A DNA stretch of 57,920 bases from NCBI RefSeq assembly GCF_002116635.1, contig NZ_LQPW01000136.1, positions 1-57,920 on the forward strand, in the 5' to 3' direction. This document shows, piece by piece, positions 1 through 7,993 of this stretch. A program made the position numbers and the translations under genes. A model generated the notes under the pieces. That model was given only the letters and a program-made list of their open reading frames with translations. It did not search any database and was not told where the DNA came from. Positions within the stretch are counted from its first letter, which is position 1. The number at the start of each line of letters is the position of its first letter. Source of the stretch: Mycobacterium szulgai. GTDB lineage: Bacteria > Actinomycetota > Actinomycetes > Mycobacteriales > Mycobacteriaceae.

Positions 1-50
1 GCGGCGTCGGCGGTAACGCCGTGCTGTACGGCAACGGCGGCAATGGCGGC
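1..50. repeat. 50-bp exact inverted copy of 528-577 at the window edge
   Basis: Bases 1-50 are the exact reverse complement of bases 528-577, and the match stops at base 51. In the sense of the PE_PGRS gene, 528-577 encodes normal Gly/Asn repeats (VGGNAVLYGNGGNGG). Bases 1-50 encode the same residues only on the opposite strand. This is either an assembly or library chimera at a contig end, or a micro-inversion inside the gene. Confidence 0.9.
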
Positions 51-1787
51 CCCGCCGACCCCCCCGGCCAATGCGGCCGTAGTGTCTGCGAACCCGCCGC
101 TCCCACCGGTTCCGCCGTCACCGAACCACCAGCCGCCGGCTCCGCCGGTGCCGCCATTCCCGCCGGTCCCGCCGCTGAACGAGCCCCATCCGGCACCGCC
201 CGCGCCGCCGGTGCCCAGGAGTCCGGCGGCACCGCCGGCCCCGCCGTTTTGTCCGGAACCACCCGACCCGCCGGCGCCACCGTCGCCGAACAGAATTCCG
301 CCGGGCAAGCCGTCGTGACCAGTCCCGGGCGTCCCGGGCAGGCCATTAGCTATGAGTGGACGTCCCAGCAGAGCCTGGCTCTGTGCATTGACGGCGGCGA
401 GCGCCTCCTGCTGCAAGATGTGCACGGGTGAAGTGCTGACCGGCGCGTTGAATCCGTCGGCGCCCAAGAGCGCGCCGCCGGCGCCACCGGCGCCGGTGGT
501 GCCCGCGGTGGGGCCGGTTCCGGCGTTGCCGCCATTGCCGCCGTTGCCGTACAGCACGGCGTTACCGCCGACGCCGCCTGTCCCGCCCAACACTGCGCCT
601 TGCCCGCCGGCGCCGCCGGCACCTCCATTTCCTAGCAAGATGCCGCTTACGCCGCCGTTGCCGCCGTTGCCGGCGATACCGCCAGCCAGTGCTGCCCCGC
701 CGACCCCACCGATCCCGCCGTTTCCGAACAGCAGAGCGTGCCCGCCGGTGCCTCCGGCACCGCCCTGGGCGTTGCCGACTCCGCCTGCCCCGCCGGCTCC
801 GCCATTGCCGGCTAGCACGCTGGCAACGCCGCCACTTCCGCCGCTACCGCCGGCGATTGCGCCAAACCCGCCGTCCCCGCCGGATCCGCCGGAACTGAAC
901 AGCAGGCCGGCGCTGCCGCCGGAGCCCCCTGCGCCGCCGGCACCTAGCGGGCCGTTGCCGCCATCGCCGCCGCCGCCGCCGGTGCCGAATAGCAGGCCGC
1001 CGTTGCCGCCGAGGCCGCCGGCACCGCCGTTGCCGGTGCCACCGTTGAAGCCGACAAGTACCCCGGGGCCGCCCGCGCCGCCGGCGCCACCGGCTCCGAA
1101 CAAGCCGGCGCCCCCGCCCGCTCCTCCGTTGCCACCACTTCCGGTGCCGCCCAGCGCTGGGCCTCCCAAACCGCCGGCGCCGCCCCTGCCCCAGACCAAC
1201 CCGCCGGTTCCGCCGGCGCCGCCGGTTCCGCCGTTTCCACCCGCCGAGTACCCACCGGCCCCGCCGGCGCCTCCGCTGCCGAACAGTCCGGCAGCCCCGC
1301 CTCTGCCCCCCGTTCCGCCGCCGGTACCCACCGTGTCGGGTGTGCCCGACCCACCGGCCCCGCCGTCGCCGAGCAACCAGCCGGCGTCGCCGCCGTTATT
1401 GCCGGTTCCGGGCGCTGCGTTGGCGCCGTTGCCGATCAGCGGGCGTCCGGTCAATGCCTGGCTCGGCGCGTTTACCGCGTCGAGCAGGGCCTGCAATGGC
1501 GAGGCATTAGCGGCTTCGGCGCTGGCATAGGCGCTCGCGCCGGCGGTCAATGCCTGGACGAACCGCTGGTGAAACGCCGTCGCCTGGGCGCTGAGCGCCT
1601 GATACCCCTCGGCATGCCCGGAGAAAAGGGCCGCGATCGCTAATGACACCTCGTCTTCGGCTGCGGCCGAGAGCGCCGTAATCGGGGCCGCTGCCGCCGC
1701 ATTGGCCGCGCTCAGTGCCGAACCGAGACTCGCCAGATCGGTTGCCGCCGTTTCCAGCACCTGCGGTGCTGCCATCACAAAGGACAT
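1..1787 (-). CDS. PE_PGRS family protein, 3' end missing (partial)
   Basis: The minus frame opens with ATG at 1787 and stays open to the window edge. Residues 1 to about 100 form a typical PE domain (starts MSFVMAAPQV) with the type VII secretion motif YASAE near its end. A linker containing GRPLIGNG follows at about residue 114, then long Gly-Gly-Ala/Gly-Gly-Asn PGRS repeats. Known family members are ESX-5 substrates exposed at the mycobacterial surface. Two oddities stand out. A second linker-like module containing GRPLIANG recurs at about residues 454-483 (342-428). The PGRS reading also collapses to non-repetitive sequence below about position 60, where the DNA is inverted. The protein class is certain; the 3' end is unreliable. 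Confidence 0.93.
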   Translation of the reverse strand, partial: MSFVMAAPQVLETAATDLASLGSALSAANAAAAAPITALSAAAEDEVSLAIAALFSGHAEGYQALSAQATAFHQRFVQALTAGASAYASAEAANASPLQALLDAVNAPSQALTGRPLIGNGANAAPGTGNNGGDAGWLLGDGGAGGSGTPDTVGTGGGTGGRGGAAGLFGSGGAGGAGGYSAGGNGGTGGAGGTGGLVWGRGGAGGLGGPALGGTGSGGNGGAGGGAGLFGAGGAGGAGGPGVLVGFNGGTGNGGAGGLGGNGGLLFGTGGGGGDGGNGPLGAGGAGGSGGSAGLLFSSGGSGGDGGFGAIAGGSGGSGGVASVLAGNGGAGGAGGVGNAQGGAGGTGGHALLFGNGGIGGVGGAALAGGIAGNGGNGGVSGILLGNGGAGGAGGQGAVLGGTGGVGGNAVLYGNGGNGGNAGTGPTAGTTGAGGAGGALLGADGFNAPVSTSPVHILQQEALAAVNAQSQALLGRPLIANGLPGTPGTGHDGLPGGILFGDGGAGGSGGSGQNGGAGGAAGLLGTGGAGGAGWGSFSGGTGGNGGTGGAGGWWFGDGGTGGSGGFADTTAALAGGVGGAAIAAVAVQHGVTADA

Positions 1788-2019
1788 TTGCCACCCCAAC
1801 GGCTCGGAAGTTTGGTTTGCGCTCGATCAACCCGGATACCTCTCGGGTCGACGCACACCGTATCCCGAAAGTCGGTAGTGCGTCGTACTTTTCAACGTCT
1901 ACGGGTGAGTGGGCCGTTGCCCGCTGACAGCGAGCCGCGCATCATACGAGACGAATCCGGCGCCGCCCGCGTCCGGATGGCGCCGACGGTGTCCGGCGGT
2001 TATGTGTCAGCATGTCCGG

Positions 2020-2685
2020 ATGACTGTTCGCAGGCTTGCCCGCATCGTTGGTAGCTCGGTGGCGATGAGTTGGGCGCTCTTGAGCGCGCCGCTCGCGCTC
2101 GCCCCAACCGCTGCTGCCGATCCATGTTCGGACGTCGCGGTGGTTTTCGCTCGTGGCACCCATCAGGAACCCGGTCTCGGCAATGTCGGCCAGGCGTTCA
2201 GCGACTCGCTCACCTCCCAGCTCGCAGGACGCTCAGTCGGGGTCTACGCGGTGAACTACCCCGCCAATGACGACTACCACAACAGCGCGGCAAGCGGTTC
2301 CGACGATGCCAGCGCCTACATTCAGCAGACCGTCGCCAGCTGTCCGAACACCAAGCTGGTGCTGGGCGGCTATTCCCAGGGCGCGACGGTGATCGACTTG
2401 GCCACCGCAGCGCTGCCGTCCCAGGTCGCCGATCACGTGGCCGCGGTCGCGCTGTTCGGCGAACCAAGCAGCGGATTCTCCAGCATGTTGTGGGGCGGCC
2501 AGCCGCTGCCCACCATCAGCCCGCTGTACAGCGCAAAGACCGTCAACATGTGTGCCGCCGACGATTTCATCTGCACCGGCGGAGGCAGCTTCGCGGCGCA
2601 TGTCTCGTATGTCGAATCCGGGATGACAACCCAGGCAGCGACATTCGCGGCCAACAAGGTGGGTCAAGCGCCACAACGCGGGTAG
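2020..2685 (+). CDS. cfp21: Cutinase-like serine esterase, Cfp21/Culp1 type
   Basis: This is a 221-residue exported alpha/beta hydrolase closely resembling M. tuberculosis Rv1984c (Cfp21/Culp1), an esterase/lipase acting outside the cell. A basic N-terminus and hydrophobic stretch end in an Ala-rich cleavage region near residues 31-34, and the mature start is DPCSDVAVVFARGTH. Visible catalytic residues are Ser119 in GYSQG, Asp181 in the CAADDFIC segment and His193. Conserved Cys pairs fit the cutinase fold. The ATG at 2020 (MTVRRL) is chosen over an upstream in-frame start at 1909 because family members start here. In M. tuberculosis the gene also lies beside the PE_PGRS35 protease gene, as it does here. 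Confidence 0.93.
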   Translation: MTVRRLARIVGSSVAMSWALLSAPLALAPTAAADPCSDVAVVFARGTHQEPGLGNVGQAFSDSLTSQLAGRSVGVYAVNYPANDDYHNSAASGSDDASAYIQQTVASCPNTKLVLGGYSQGATVIDLATAALPSQVADHVAAVALFGEPSSGFSSMLWGGQPLPTISPLYSAKTVNMCAADDFICTGGGSFAAHVSYVESGMTTQAATFAANKVGQAPQRG

Positions 2686-2697
2686 CACCCCGTCGAT

Positions 2698-2711
2698 TAC
2701 CGTCGACGGTA
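2698..2711. promoter_or_regulatory. 14-bp perfect palindrome at the start of the 84-aa gene
   Basis: TACCGTCGACGGTA is a perfect palindrome ending on the first base of the ATG at 2711. It lies in the 25-bp gap after the cutinase stop. It could be an operator or a translation-blocking hairpin, or a chance SalI-centred palindrome. No regulator is known. Confidence 0.35.
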
Positions 2712-2965
2712 TGTCTGAAGTTACCGGCAACGCCCCAATCGACGACGTATCCCCCGGCGACATCATCACGGTGAACCGTGGCTCTGGTGAACGGCACTAC
2801 AAGGTGGTGTTCAAGGACGCCGCCGACGCCGGCTACCTGCTCACGCTCGAAGGCGACGGCGGCGAAACCTTCGCTCTCGATCTTGCGGCAGGTAGCACGG
2901 TCAAGAGGTCGCTGCAGTCGAAGTGGGAGTCCATGCAGAGCCCGACGCCGCATACAGAGACTTAA
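2711..2965 (+). CDS. Small conserved hypothetical protein, 84 aa
   Basis: It lies 25 bp downstream of the cutinase gene on the same strand, so co-transcription is plausible. The protein is acidic, has no signal peptide or membrane segment, and reads as a compact beta-rich domain (GDIITVNRGSGERHYKVVF, then LLTLEGDGGETFALDL). I do not recognise a named family. Codon use and third-position GC look like coding sequence. No clear Shine-Dalgarno is visible, and a perfect palindrome abuts the start codon. It ends 7 bp before the convergent protease gene. Function unknown. Confidence 0.7.
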   Translation: MSEVTGNAPIDDVSPGDIITVNRGSGERHYKVVFKDAADAGYLLTLEGDGGETFALDLAAGSTVKRSLQSKWESMQSPTPHTET

Positions 2966-2972
2966 TCCGGGT

Positions 2973-4562
2973 TCAGTTGTTGAAGATCGTGGTGCCGGTT
3001 CCGCCGGGCGCGTTGCTGATATAGATCGGTTGAGTCGCGAACGGGAAGTTCCCGGTGTTCATGGTGCTGCCGGTCGTCACAGTTGGGGTGTAGCCCGCGC
3101 TCGTCACCCAGTGATAGAGCAGCGTCGAACCGTCGCTTGTGTACACGTTGATGACTGTTCCCGCCGGCAGCGGTCCCGAGCTTTGACCATTGCCGAGTAG
3201 GTAGGACGGCATGGTTCCGGTGACGCCACCGGAGTCGATGATCGCCGTAACGGCTTGCTGCGGGCCGCCATTGATGCTGACGTTCACCGTGCTGATCGGC
3301 GCTCCCGGTACTTCGACCCGCGGTGATCCCGTGTTGGGACCGAAATGCAGCTTTCCCCCTTGCTGGTCGATCAGCACACCCTGATTGAGGTCCCCGCCCA
3401 AGGCCGTCGTCGGACTGCTCGGGCCGGGACCCACGGCGTTGGGGCCGATACCCAGCACGCTGGTGACGCCGGCGGGAGCGAAATACCCTTCGAAAGTCTG
3501 GGGGAAGGACAGCAACACCACGTTGACCGGCGTCGGCGCGGTGACGACACCGTTGCCGAAATCGACCGGCATGTTGTAGGTCGCATATATATAGGTCAGT
3601 CCGCCGCTGTAGCCGCTGATGCCGAACGAGCTGGGCAGACCCAGGCGCAAAACGCCCAGCGGACCGCCAAAGGCAGTGGGTGTGACGACGAGGCCCTCGG
3701 AGCCGGTGTCGACGAGGGATTGGATACTCGGTCCGCCGTTGACGGACAGGTTCACCGCCGGCTCGGTACCCGCGTTGACGTGCATCAGCGCGGTTCTGCC
3801 GTCAATACCGAGCCCACTGGGCCCGGGGTAGCCCGCCAGCCAGCCGGCGTGGCCGCCGGTACCGCCGAAGCCGCGGATCCCACCGGCGCCGATGCCGCCG
3901 TAGCCGCCGGTGCCGCCATTGCCGATCAGACCCGCCGCACCCGCAGCGCCACCGTTGCCGCCGACCGTGGGCGATGCACCGCCGGGTCCGCCGGTGCCGC
4001 CGTTGCCCAACAGCCACCCGCCGGGACCGCCGGGACCGCCGGCCGCGCCGGTACCTCCGGTTCCTCCCGCTCCCCCATTGCCGATCAGCCCAGCCGCGCC
4101 GCCGGCGCCGCCGCCTACCCCCGCCGTCGTCGGCGAATAACCGGTGCCGCCGTTGCCGTACAACAGCCCACCGGGCTGGCCATTCGGACTGGCAGCCGTA
4201 CCGTTGGCGCCGTCGCCGATCAGCGGACGCCCCAGCAATGTCTCGGTCGGTGCATTGATCGCGGCCAGCAATGGTGCTGTGACCGCAATCTCTGTCGCCA
4301 GATACGACCCAACGGCCGAGTTCAAGGACTGCACAAACTGCTGCTGGAAGGCATTGACCTGGATGCTGAGGGCCTGATACTCCTGCCCGAATCCGGCGAA
4401 AAGCTGCGACAGCGCGGTCGAAATCTCGTCAGTAGCGGCGGCCGCGATTCCGGTGGTCGGCGCGGCGGCCGCCGCGTTCGCCGCAGCGAGCGCGGACCCG
4501 ATGCTCTCCAAATCCGATGCCGCCGACATCAGATATTCGGGAGCCACGACCAGAAGTGACAC
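2973..4562 (-). CDS. PE_PGRS-linked aspartic protease (PE_PGRS35/PecA type)
   Basis: A 529-residue protein with three parts. Residues 1-100 are a PE domain (MSLLVVAPEYLMSAASDLES). About residues 120-250 are a linker with GRPLIGDG and a short PGRS stretch. The C-terminal half is a pepsin/retropepsin-like domain. The two catalytic aspartates are visible as VDTGSEG (Asp285) and IDSGGVTG (Asp443). It matches the architecture of M. tuberculosis Rv1983 (PE_PGRS35) and M. marinum PecA. PecA is a surface protease exported by ESX-5 that processes itself and other PE_PGRS proteins. The start is GTG at 4562. The neighbouring PE_PGRS at 1-1787 is a plausible substrate by context only. Confidence 0.93.
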   Translation of the reverse strand: MSLLVVAPEYLMSAASDLESIGSALAAANAAAAAPTTGIAAAATDEISTALSQLFAGFGQEYQALSIQVNAFQQQFVQSLNSAVGSYLATEIAVTAPLLAAINAPTETLLGRPLIGDGANGTAASPNGQPGGLLYGNGGTGYSPTTAGVGGGAGGAAGLIGNGGAGGTGGTGAAGGPGGPGGWLLGNGGTGGPGGASPTVGGNGGAAGAAGLIGNGGTGGYGGIGAGGIRGFGGTGGHAGWLAGYPGPSGLGIDGRTALMHVNAGTEPAVNLSVNGGPSIQSLVDTGSEGLVVTPTAFGGPLGVLRLGLPSSFGISGYSGGLTYIYATYNMPVDFGNGVVTAPTPVNVVLLSFPQTFEGYFAPAGVTSVLGIGPNAVGPGPSSPTTALGGDLNQGVLIDQQGGKLHFGPNTGSPRVEVPGAPISTVNVSINGGPQQAVTAIIDSGGVTGTMPSYLLGNGQSSGPLPAGTVINVYTSDGSTLLYHWVTSAGYTPTVTTGSTMNTGNFPFATQPIYISNAPGGTGTTIFNN

Positions 4563-4821
4563 TCCGCCCCTTCCCCCTCAATCGCCGACCAGGTGTGCGC
4601 CTAAGCGTAACGAGATGCCCGTCTCGGCAGCTGGGTTTTCACGTATCGGTAACCAGCAACGCCCGAGCAAACGCACGGGCACCGCCATACTTGCCGCTTT
4701 TGGGGGCTGGCGCGCGGACATCACACCGGTTCAAAGGATTTGTTAAGAATCTGCGGAGGCGGCGGGCCGATTGTTATCTCACCAGCAAGTCCCCAACGCT
4801 TTGAAGGAAACCACCACCACC

Positions 4822-5190
4822 ATGTTCACCACCCGCGTCACCAAGTCCGTCGCCGGCACCGCCCTGGTCGCCGGGACCGTCGGCCTAGCCACCCTGCTCT
4901 CGTTCGGAACCGCCAACGCCAGCTCCGTCGACGACCAGTTCGTCGCCACCCTGCAGCAGCAAGGGATCACCGTGAGCAACCCGCAGGCCGCCATCAAGGT
5001 GGGCCACAAGGTATGCGTCGCGCTTGGCGAGGGCACGAAGCCCAGCGCAATCAGCGCGCAGCTGGTCAAGGACAACCCCGGCATGAGCGAGCAGAACTCG
5101 CTGGTGTTCGTGGTCGACTCGGTGCAGTCCTACTGCCCGCAGTACATGCACCACAACGCCGACGGCACGGTCACGATCAGCGCGGCCTGA
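4822..5190 (+). CDS. DUF732 secreted protein
   Basis: A 122-residue small exported protein of the mycobacterial DUF732 family, whose function is not established. A signal peptide (MFTTRVTKSVAGTALVAGTV..., cleavage near NAS at residue 34) precedes a helical domain. That domain has the family pattern: a DDQFVATLQQQGI start, a central VGHKVCVALGEG Cys, and a C-terminal SVQSYCPQY Cys. ATG at 4822 is preferred over in-frame 4771 because it gives a clean signal peptide and has AAGGAAA at 4804-4810. It converges on another DUF732 gene 45 bp away. Confidence 0.88.
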   Translation: MFTTRVTKSVAGTALVAGTVGLATLLSFGTANASSVDDQFVATLQQQGITVSNPQAAIKVGHKVCVALGEGTKPSAISAQLVKDNPGMSEQNSLVFVVDSVQSYCPQYMHHNADGTVTISAA

Positions 5191-5234
5191 GACCGCGTCG
5201 CTCAAACATGTTGGGATACTGAAGGATTCAGGGC

Positions 5235-5558
5235 CTAGCCGGGGCAATAGGTTGATTCGGCGGCACTGACCATGGAAGTGACATCGGCAAACGAGATGCC
5301 CTTCGCGCCCAAGGTGGTGTGAATGTCCTGGGCGATCTGGTCAGGCGTCTTTCCGGCCATGCGATCGGCGCAAATCTGGTGCCCCATGGCGATGATGTCC
5401 GAGTCGTCCCCGGCCGGCCAGGAGAATCCGAGCTGGTGCATCTTGGAAATAAACGTGTCATCGGTGCTGTCGGCGAGTGCGATCGCAGTGCCCGTGGTCA
5501 GGGCAGCGCCGACCATCACAGGGACAGCAAGTCTGGCAAGCCAGCGAGGTGAAAACAT
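5235..5558 (-). CDS. DUF732 secreted protein
   Basis: A 107-residue paralogue of the preceding convergent gene. It has a signal peptide (MFSPRWLARLAVPVMVGAAL..., cleavage near ALA-DS), then the family core: DDTFISKMHQLGF, a central MGHQICADRMAG and a final AESTYCPG. The two cysteines are at family positions. ATG at 5558 is chosen because AAGAAAGGG at 5565-5573 is a good ribosome binding site; an upstream in-frame start at 5624 lacks support. It is probably secreted to the periplasm or surface. Role unknown. Confidence 0.88.
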   Translation of the reverse strand: MFSPRWLARLAVPVMVGAALTTGTAIALADSTDDTFISKMHQLGFSWPAGDDSDIIAMGHQICADRMAGKTPDQIAQDIHTTLGAKGISFADVTSMVSAAESTYCPG

Positions 5559-5661
5559 CTGAACGCCCTTTCTTGTTGGCGTTGACGGCTTCCTCAGTAC
5601 AGTCCGAGCGGCCGCAAACTGCAATACGGAAAAATGGCGGTAACCGGTTAGTTACGCGCGC

Positions 5662-7830
5662 CTAGAAGAAACCCGACTCCCCGGACCCGGAGTTGAATCC
5701 ACCCGAGTCCGAGCCGCCCGAATTCCCGAAGCCCGAGTTGTTCATCCCGCCGGTGTTACCCATGCCCGAACTGTGTTCGCCCGAGTTGAAGAAACCGGTG
5801 TTGTAGTAACCCGAGTTCATCAAGCCGATGACGTGGTTGCCCGAATTCAAGAAGCCGACCTGCAAGCCATCGGCACCATGGTTGAAGAAGCCGGTGTTGG
5901 TTCCCCCAGCACTGGCGTTGAAGAAGCCGATGTTGTCTTCACCACCGCCGGAGTTTCCCCAACCCGAGCTGTATCCGCCACTGGCCGAATTGGTGAAGCC
6001 CGAACTGTAGTTGCCCGTGTTGAAAAAGCCGGAATTCCCGGTGCCGGAGTTCCCGAAGCCGGAGTTTCCGGTGTTGCTGGCGGTGCCGCCAAATCCGGTG
6101 TTGACGTCGCCCGCGTTCCACAGACCGGTGTTGGTGTCGCCCGAGTTGAAAAGACCCGTATTGGTGAAGCCCGAGTTGAAGAAGCCGGTGTTGCCCGCCT
6201 GTCCGACGATTCCCGGGCCGAAGACTGGGTCGGTGCCATTGCCACCGCTGTTGAAAGCGCCTGTGTTGCCGATTCCGGAATTGGACCAGCCCACATTGCC
6301 GAAACCCGCATTGAAGGAGCCGACGTTGTGATTGCCGGCGTTGAAGAAGCCCACATTATGGCCGAACAGCGAAGTGCCGCCGGAATTGAAGGCACCCAGG
6401 TTGCCGTTGCCGGCGTTCACCAGCCCCATATTGGTGCTGCCCGCGTTGAAGGAGCCGGTGTTGTAGGCGCCGGCGTTCCAGAACCCGGTATTCGTGCTCC
6501 CGGTGTTCCCGATTCCGGTGTCTGTGTTACCCGAATTGAACAGACCGAAGTTGTTTGTTCCCGTGTTGGCGATGCCCCAGTTGTGGGTGCCGGAGTTGAA
6601 GAAGCCGGAGTTGTCTGTTCCGGAGTTGAACAAGCCGGTGTTTCCGCTACCGGAGTTCCACCCGCCGAAGCCAATCTGGTTGTTGCCGGTGAGACCGATG
6701 CCGATATTTCCATGCCCGGTGTTAGCCAGGCCGACATTGCCGTCGCCGGCGTTGGCAAAGCCGAAGTTGAAGCTGCCGTTATTGCCCACGCCGGCGTTCC
6801 ACCCGACATTGTTGGCGTTCAGCCCGCCGATGCCGATCTGATTGTTGCCGGTGAGCCCGATGCCGATGTTGTTGCTGCCGACGTTGCCGACCCCGATGTT
6901 GCCGTCGCCGAGGTTGCCGAACCCCCAGTTGTAATTGCCCAGATTGTCAACGCCCACATTGAATGTGGACTGTATGCCGTCGATGGCTCTGGCCACGTTG
7001 CCGTTGCTGAAGCCGATGTTGCCGGTGCCGACGTTGCCCAGGCCGAAGTTGAACTGACCGATGTTGCCAGTGCCGAAGTTATAGCTGGCCGCGCCCGGGT
7101 AGGGCGCGCCGGCGAAACCTAACGCAGCGTTTCCGTTGCCGGCACCGATGTTGAAGGAGCCGAAGTTACCGAAGCCCACATTGTTGTCGCCGCCGCCGGC
7201 GGGCCCGCCATTGCCGGAGCCCAAGTTGAAGCTGCCGGTGTTGCCGCTGCCGATGTTGAAGCTGCCGATGTTGCCGATGCCCAGATTTATGCCCTGCAGA
7301 CCGGGCAGGCTTTGCAGGGCCTGCTGCCACGGTGTCAGCTGGGCGGCCGCCGCGGCGGCCCCGCTGTAGTAGCCGAACATCGCCGCGACGTCCTGGGCCC
7401 ACATCTGTTCGTATTGGGCCTCGACGGCCGCGATCGCTGGAGCGTTGAGGCCCAACAGGTTTGCCCGGATCAAGGAGACCAGGGCCGACCTGTTGAGCGC
7501 TAACGACGCTGGGTGTACGGTGGCCGCCCACGCGGCTTCGAATGCGCAAGCCGCCGCTTGCGCCTGACCGGCGGTAGTTTCGGCCTGGGTCGCGGCCGCG
7601 GCTAACCACGTTGCATAAGGAGCCGCCGTGGCCGTCATAGCCGCCGCGGCCGGGCCCTGCCACGACGTACCTGCCAGCCCGAAAGTCACCGACTCGAACG
7701 AGGCAGCCGCAGAATTCAACTCACCCGCTAACCCATCCCACGCCGCCGCGGCGGCCAACAGCGGTCCTGATCCCGCACCGTTGAACATTCGACCCGAATT
7801 GATCTCAGGCGGCAACACCGCAAAATTCAT
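5662..7830 (-). CDS. PPE-MPTR family protein, 722 aa
   Basis: The N-terminal ~180 residues are a PPE domain starting MNFAVLPPEINSGRMF, with the WxG-type SWQGPAA segment and EQMWAQDVAAMFGYYSG. The rest is a long run of pentapeptide repeats of the NxGxGN/FNSG type that define the MPTR subclass. These form beta-helix-like surface domains. Secretion by ESX-5 is expected from the family. ATG at 7830 is preceded by GGAGGGTGGGG, a strong ribosome binding site, so an in-frame start at 7944 is rejected. No PE partner is adjacent, which is usual for MPTR members. Confidence 0.95.
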   Translation of the reverse strand: MNFAVLPPEINSGRMFNGAGSGPLLAAAAAWDGLAGELNSAAASFESVTFGLAGTSWQGPAAAAMTATAAPYATWLAAAATQAETTAGQAQAAACAFEAAWAATVHPASLALNRSALVSLIRANLLGLNAPAIAAVEAQYEQMWAQDVAAMFGYYSGAAAAAAQLTPWQQALQSLPGLQGINLGIGNIGSFNIGSGNTGSFNLGSGNGGPAGGGDNNVGFGNFGSFNIGAGNGNAALGFAGAPYPGAASYNFGTGNIGQFNFGLGNVGTGNIGFSNGNVARAIDGIQSTFNVGVDNLGNYNWGFGNLGDGNIGVGNVGSNNIGIGLTGNNQIGIGGLNANNVGWNAGVGNNGSFNFGFANAGDGNVGLANTGHGNIGIGLTGNNQIGFGGWNSGSGNTGLFNSGTDNSGFFNSGTHNWGIANTGTNNFGLFNSGNTDTGIGNTGSTNTGFWNAGAYNTGSFNAGSTNMGLVNAGNGNLGAFNSGGTSLFGHNVGFFNAGNHNVGSFNAGFGNVGWSNSGIGNTGAFNSGGNGTDPVFGPGIVGQAGNTGFFNSGFTNTGLFNSGDTNTGLWNAGDVNTGFGGTASNTGNSGFGNSGTGNSGFFNTGNYSSGFTNSASGGYSSGWGNSGGGEDNIGFFNASAGGTNTGFFNHGADGLQVGFLNSGNHVIGLMNSGYYNTGFFNSGEHSSGMGNTGGMNNSGFGNSGGSDSGGFNSGSGESGFF

Positions 7831-7993
7831 CGTGCCCCACCCTCCGCGTCGGCGCTCATCCCTACCCCGCTCGTAGCGGCGGTGGCCGAACAAACTGTAC
7901 CCGGCAGTCCTCCAGATGTGGCCCGTTTTGCGCTGTTGCGTCACAAAGCACGGTGCACAAAATGATTCAGCGTCAACACTTCTCGTGCAGATG

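Noticed and set aside
342..1440. Short tandem repeats suggesting a CRISPR array
   Set aside because: These are codon-level PGRS repeats without constant-length spacers.
352..1530. 392-codon Pro-rich plus-strand frame
   Set aside because: It is the antisense of PGRS Gly codons; Pro-rich shadows are expected opposite PE_PGRS genes.
3345..4559. 404-codon plus-strand frame
   Set aside because: It lies entirely opposite the aspartic protease gene and has Arg/Ala-rich shadow composition.
5773..7122. 449-codon plus-strand frame rich in Val and Ala
   Set aside because: Antisense of MPTR repeats; no start context or family resemblance.
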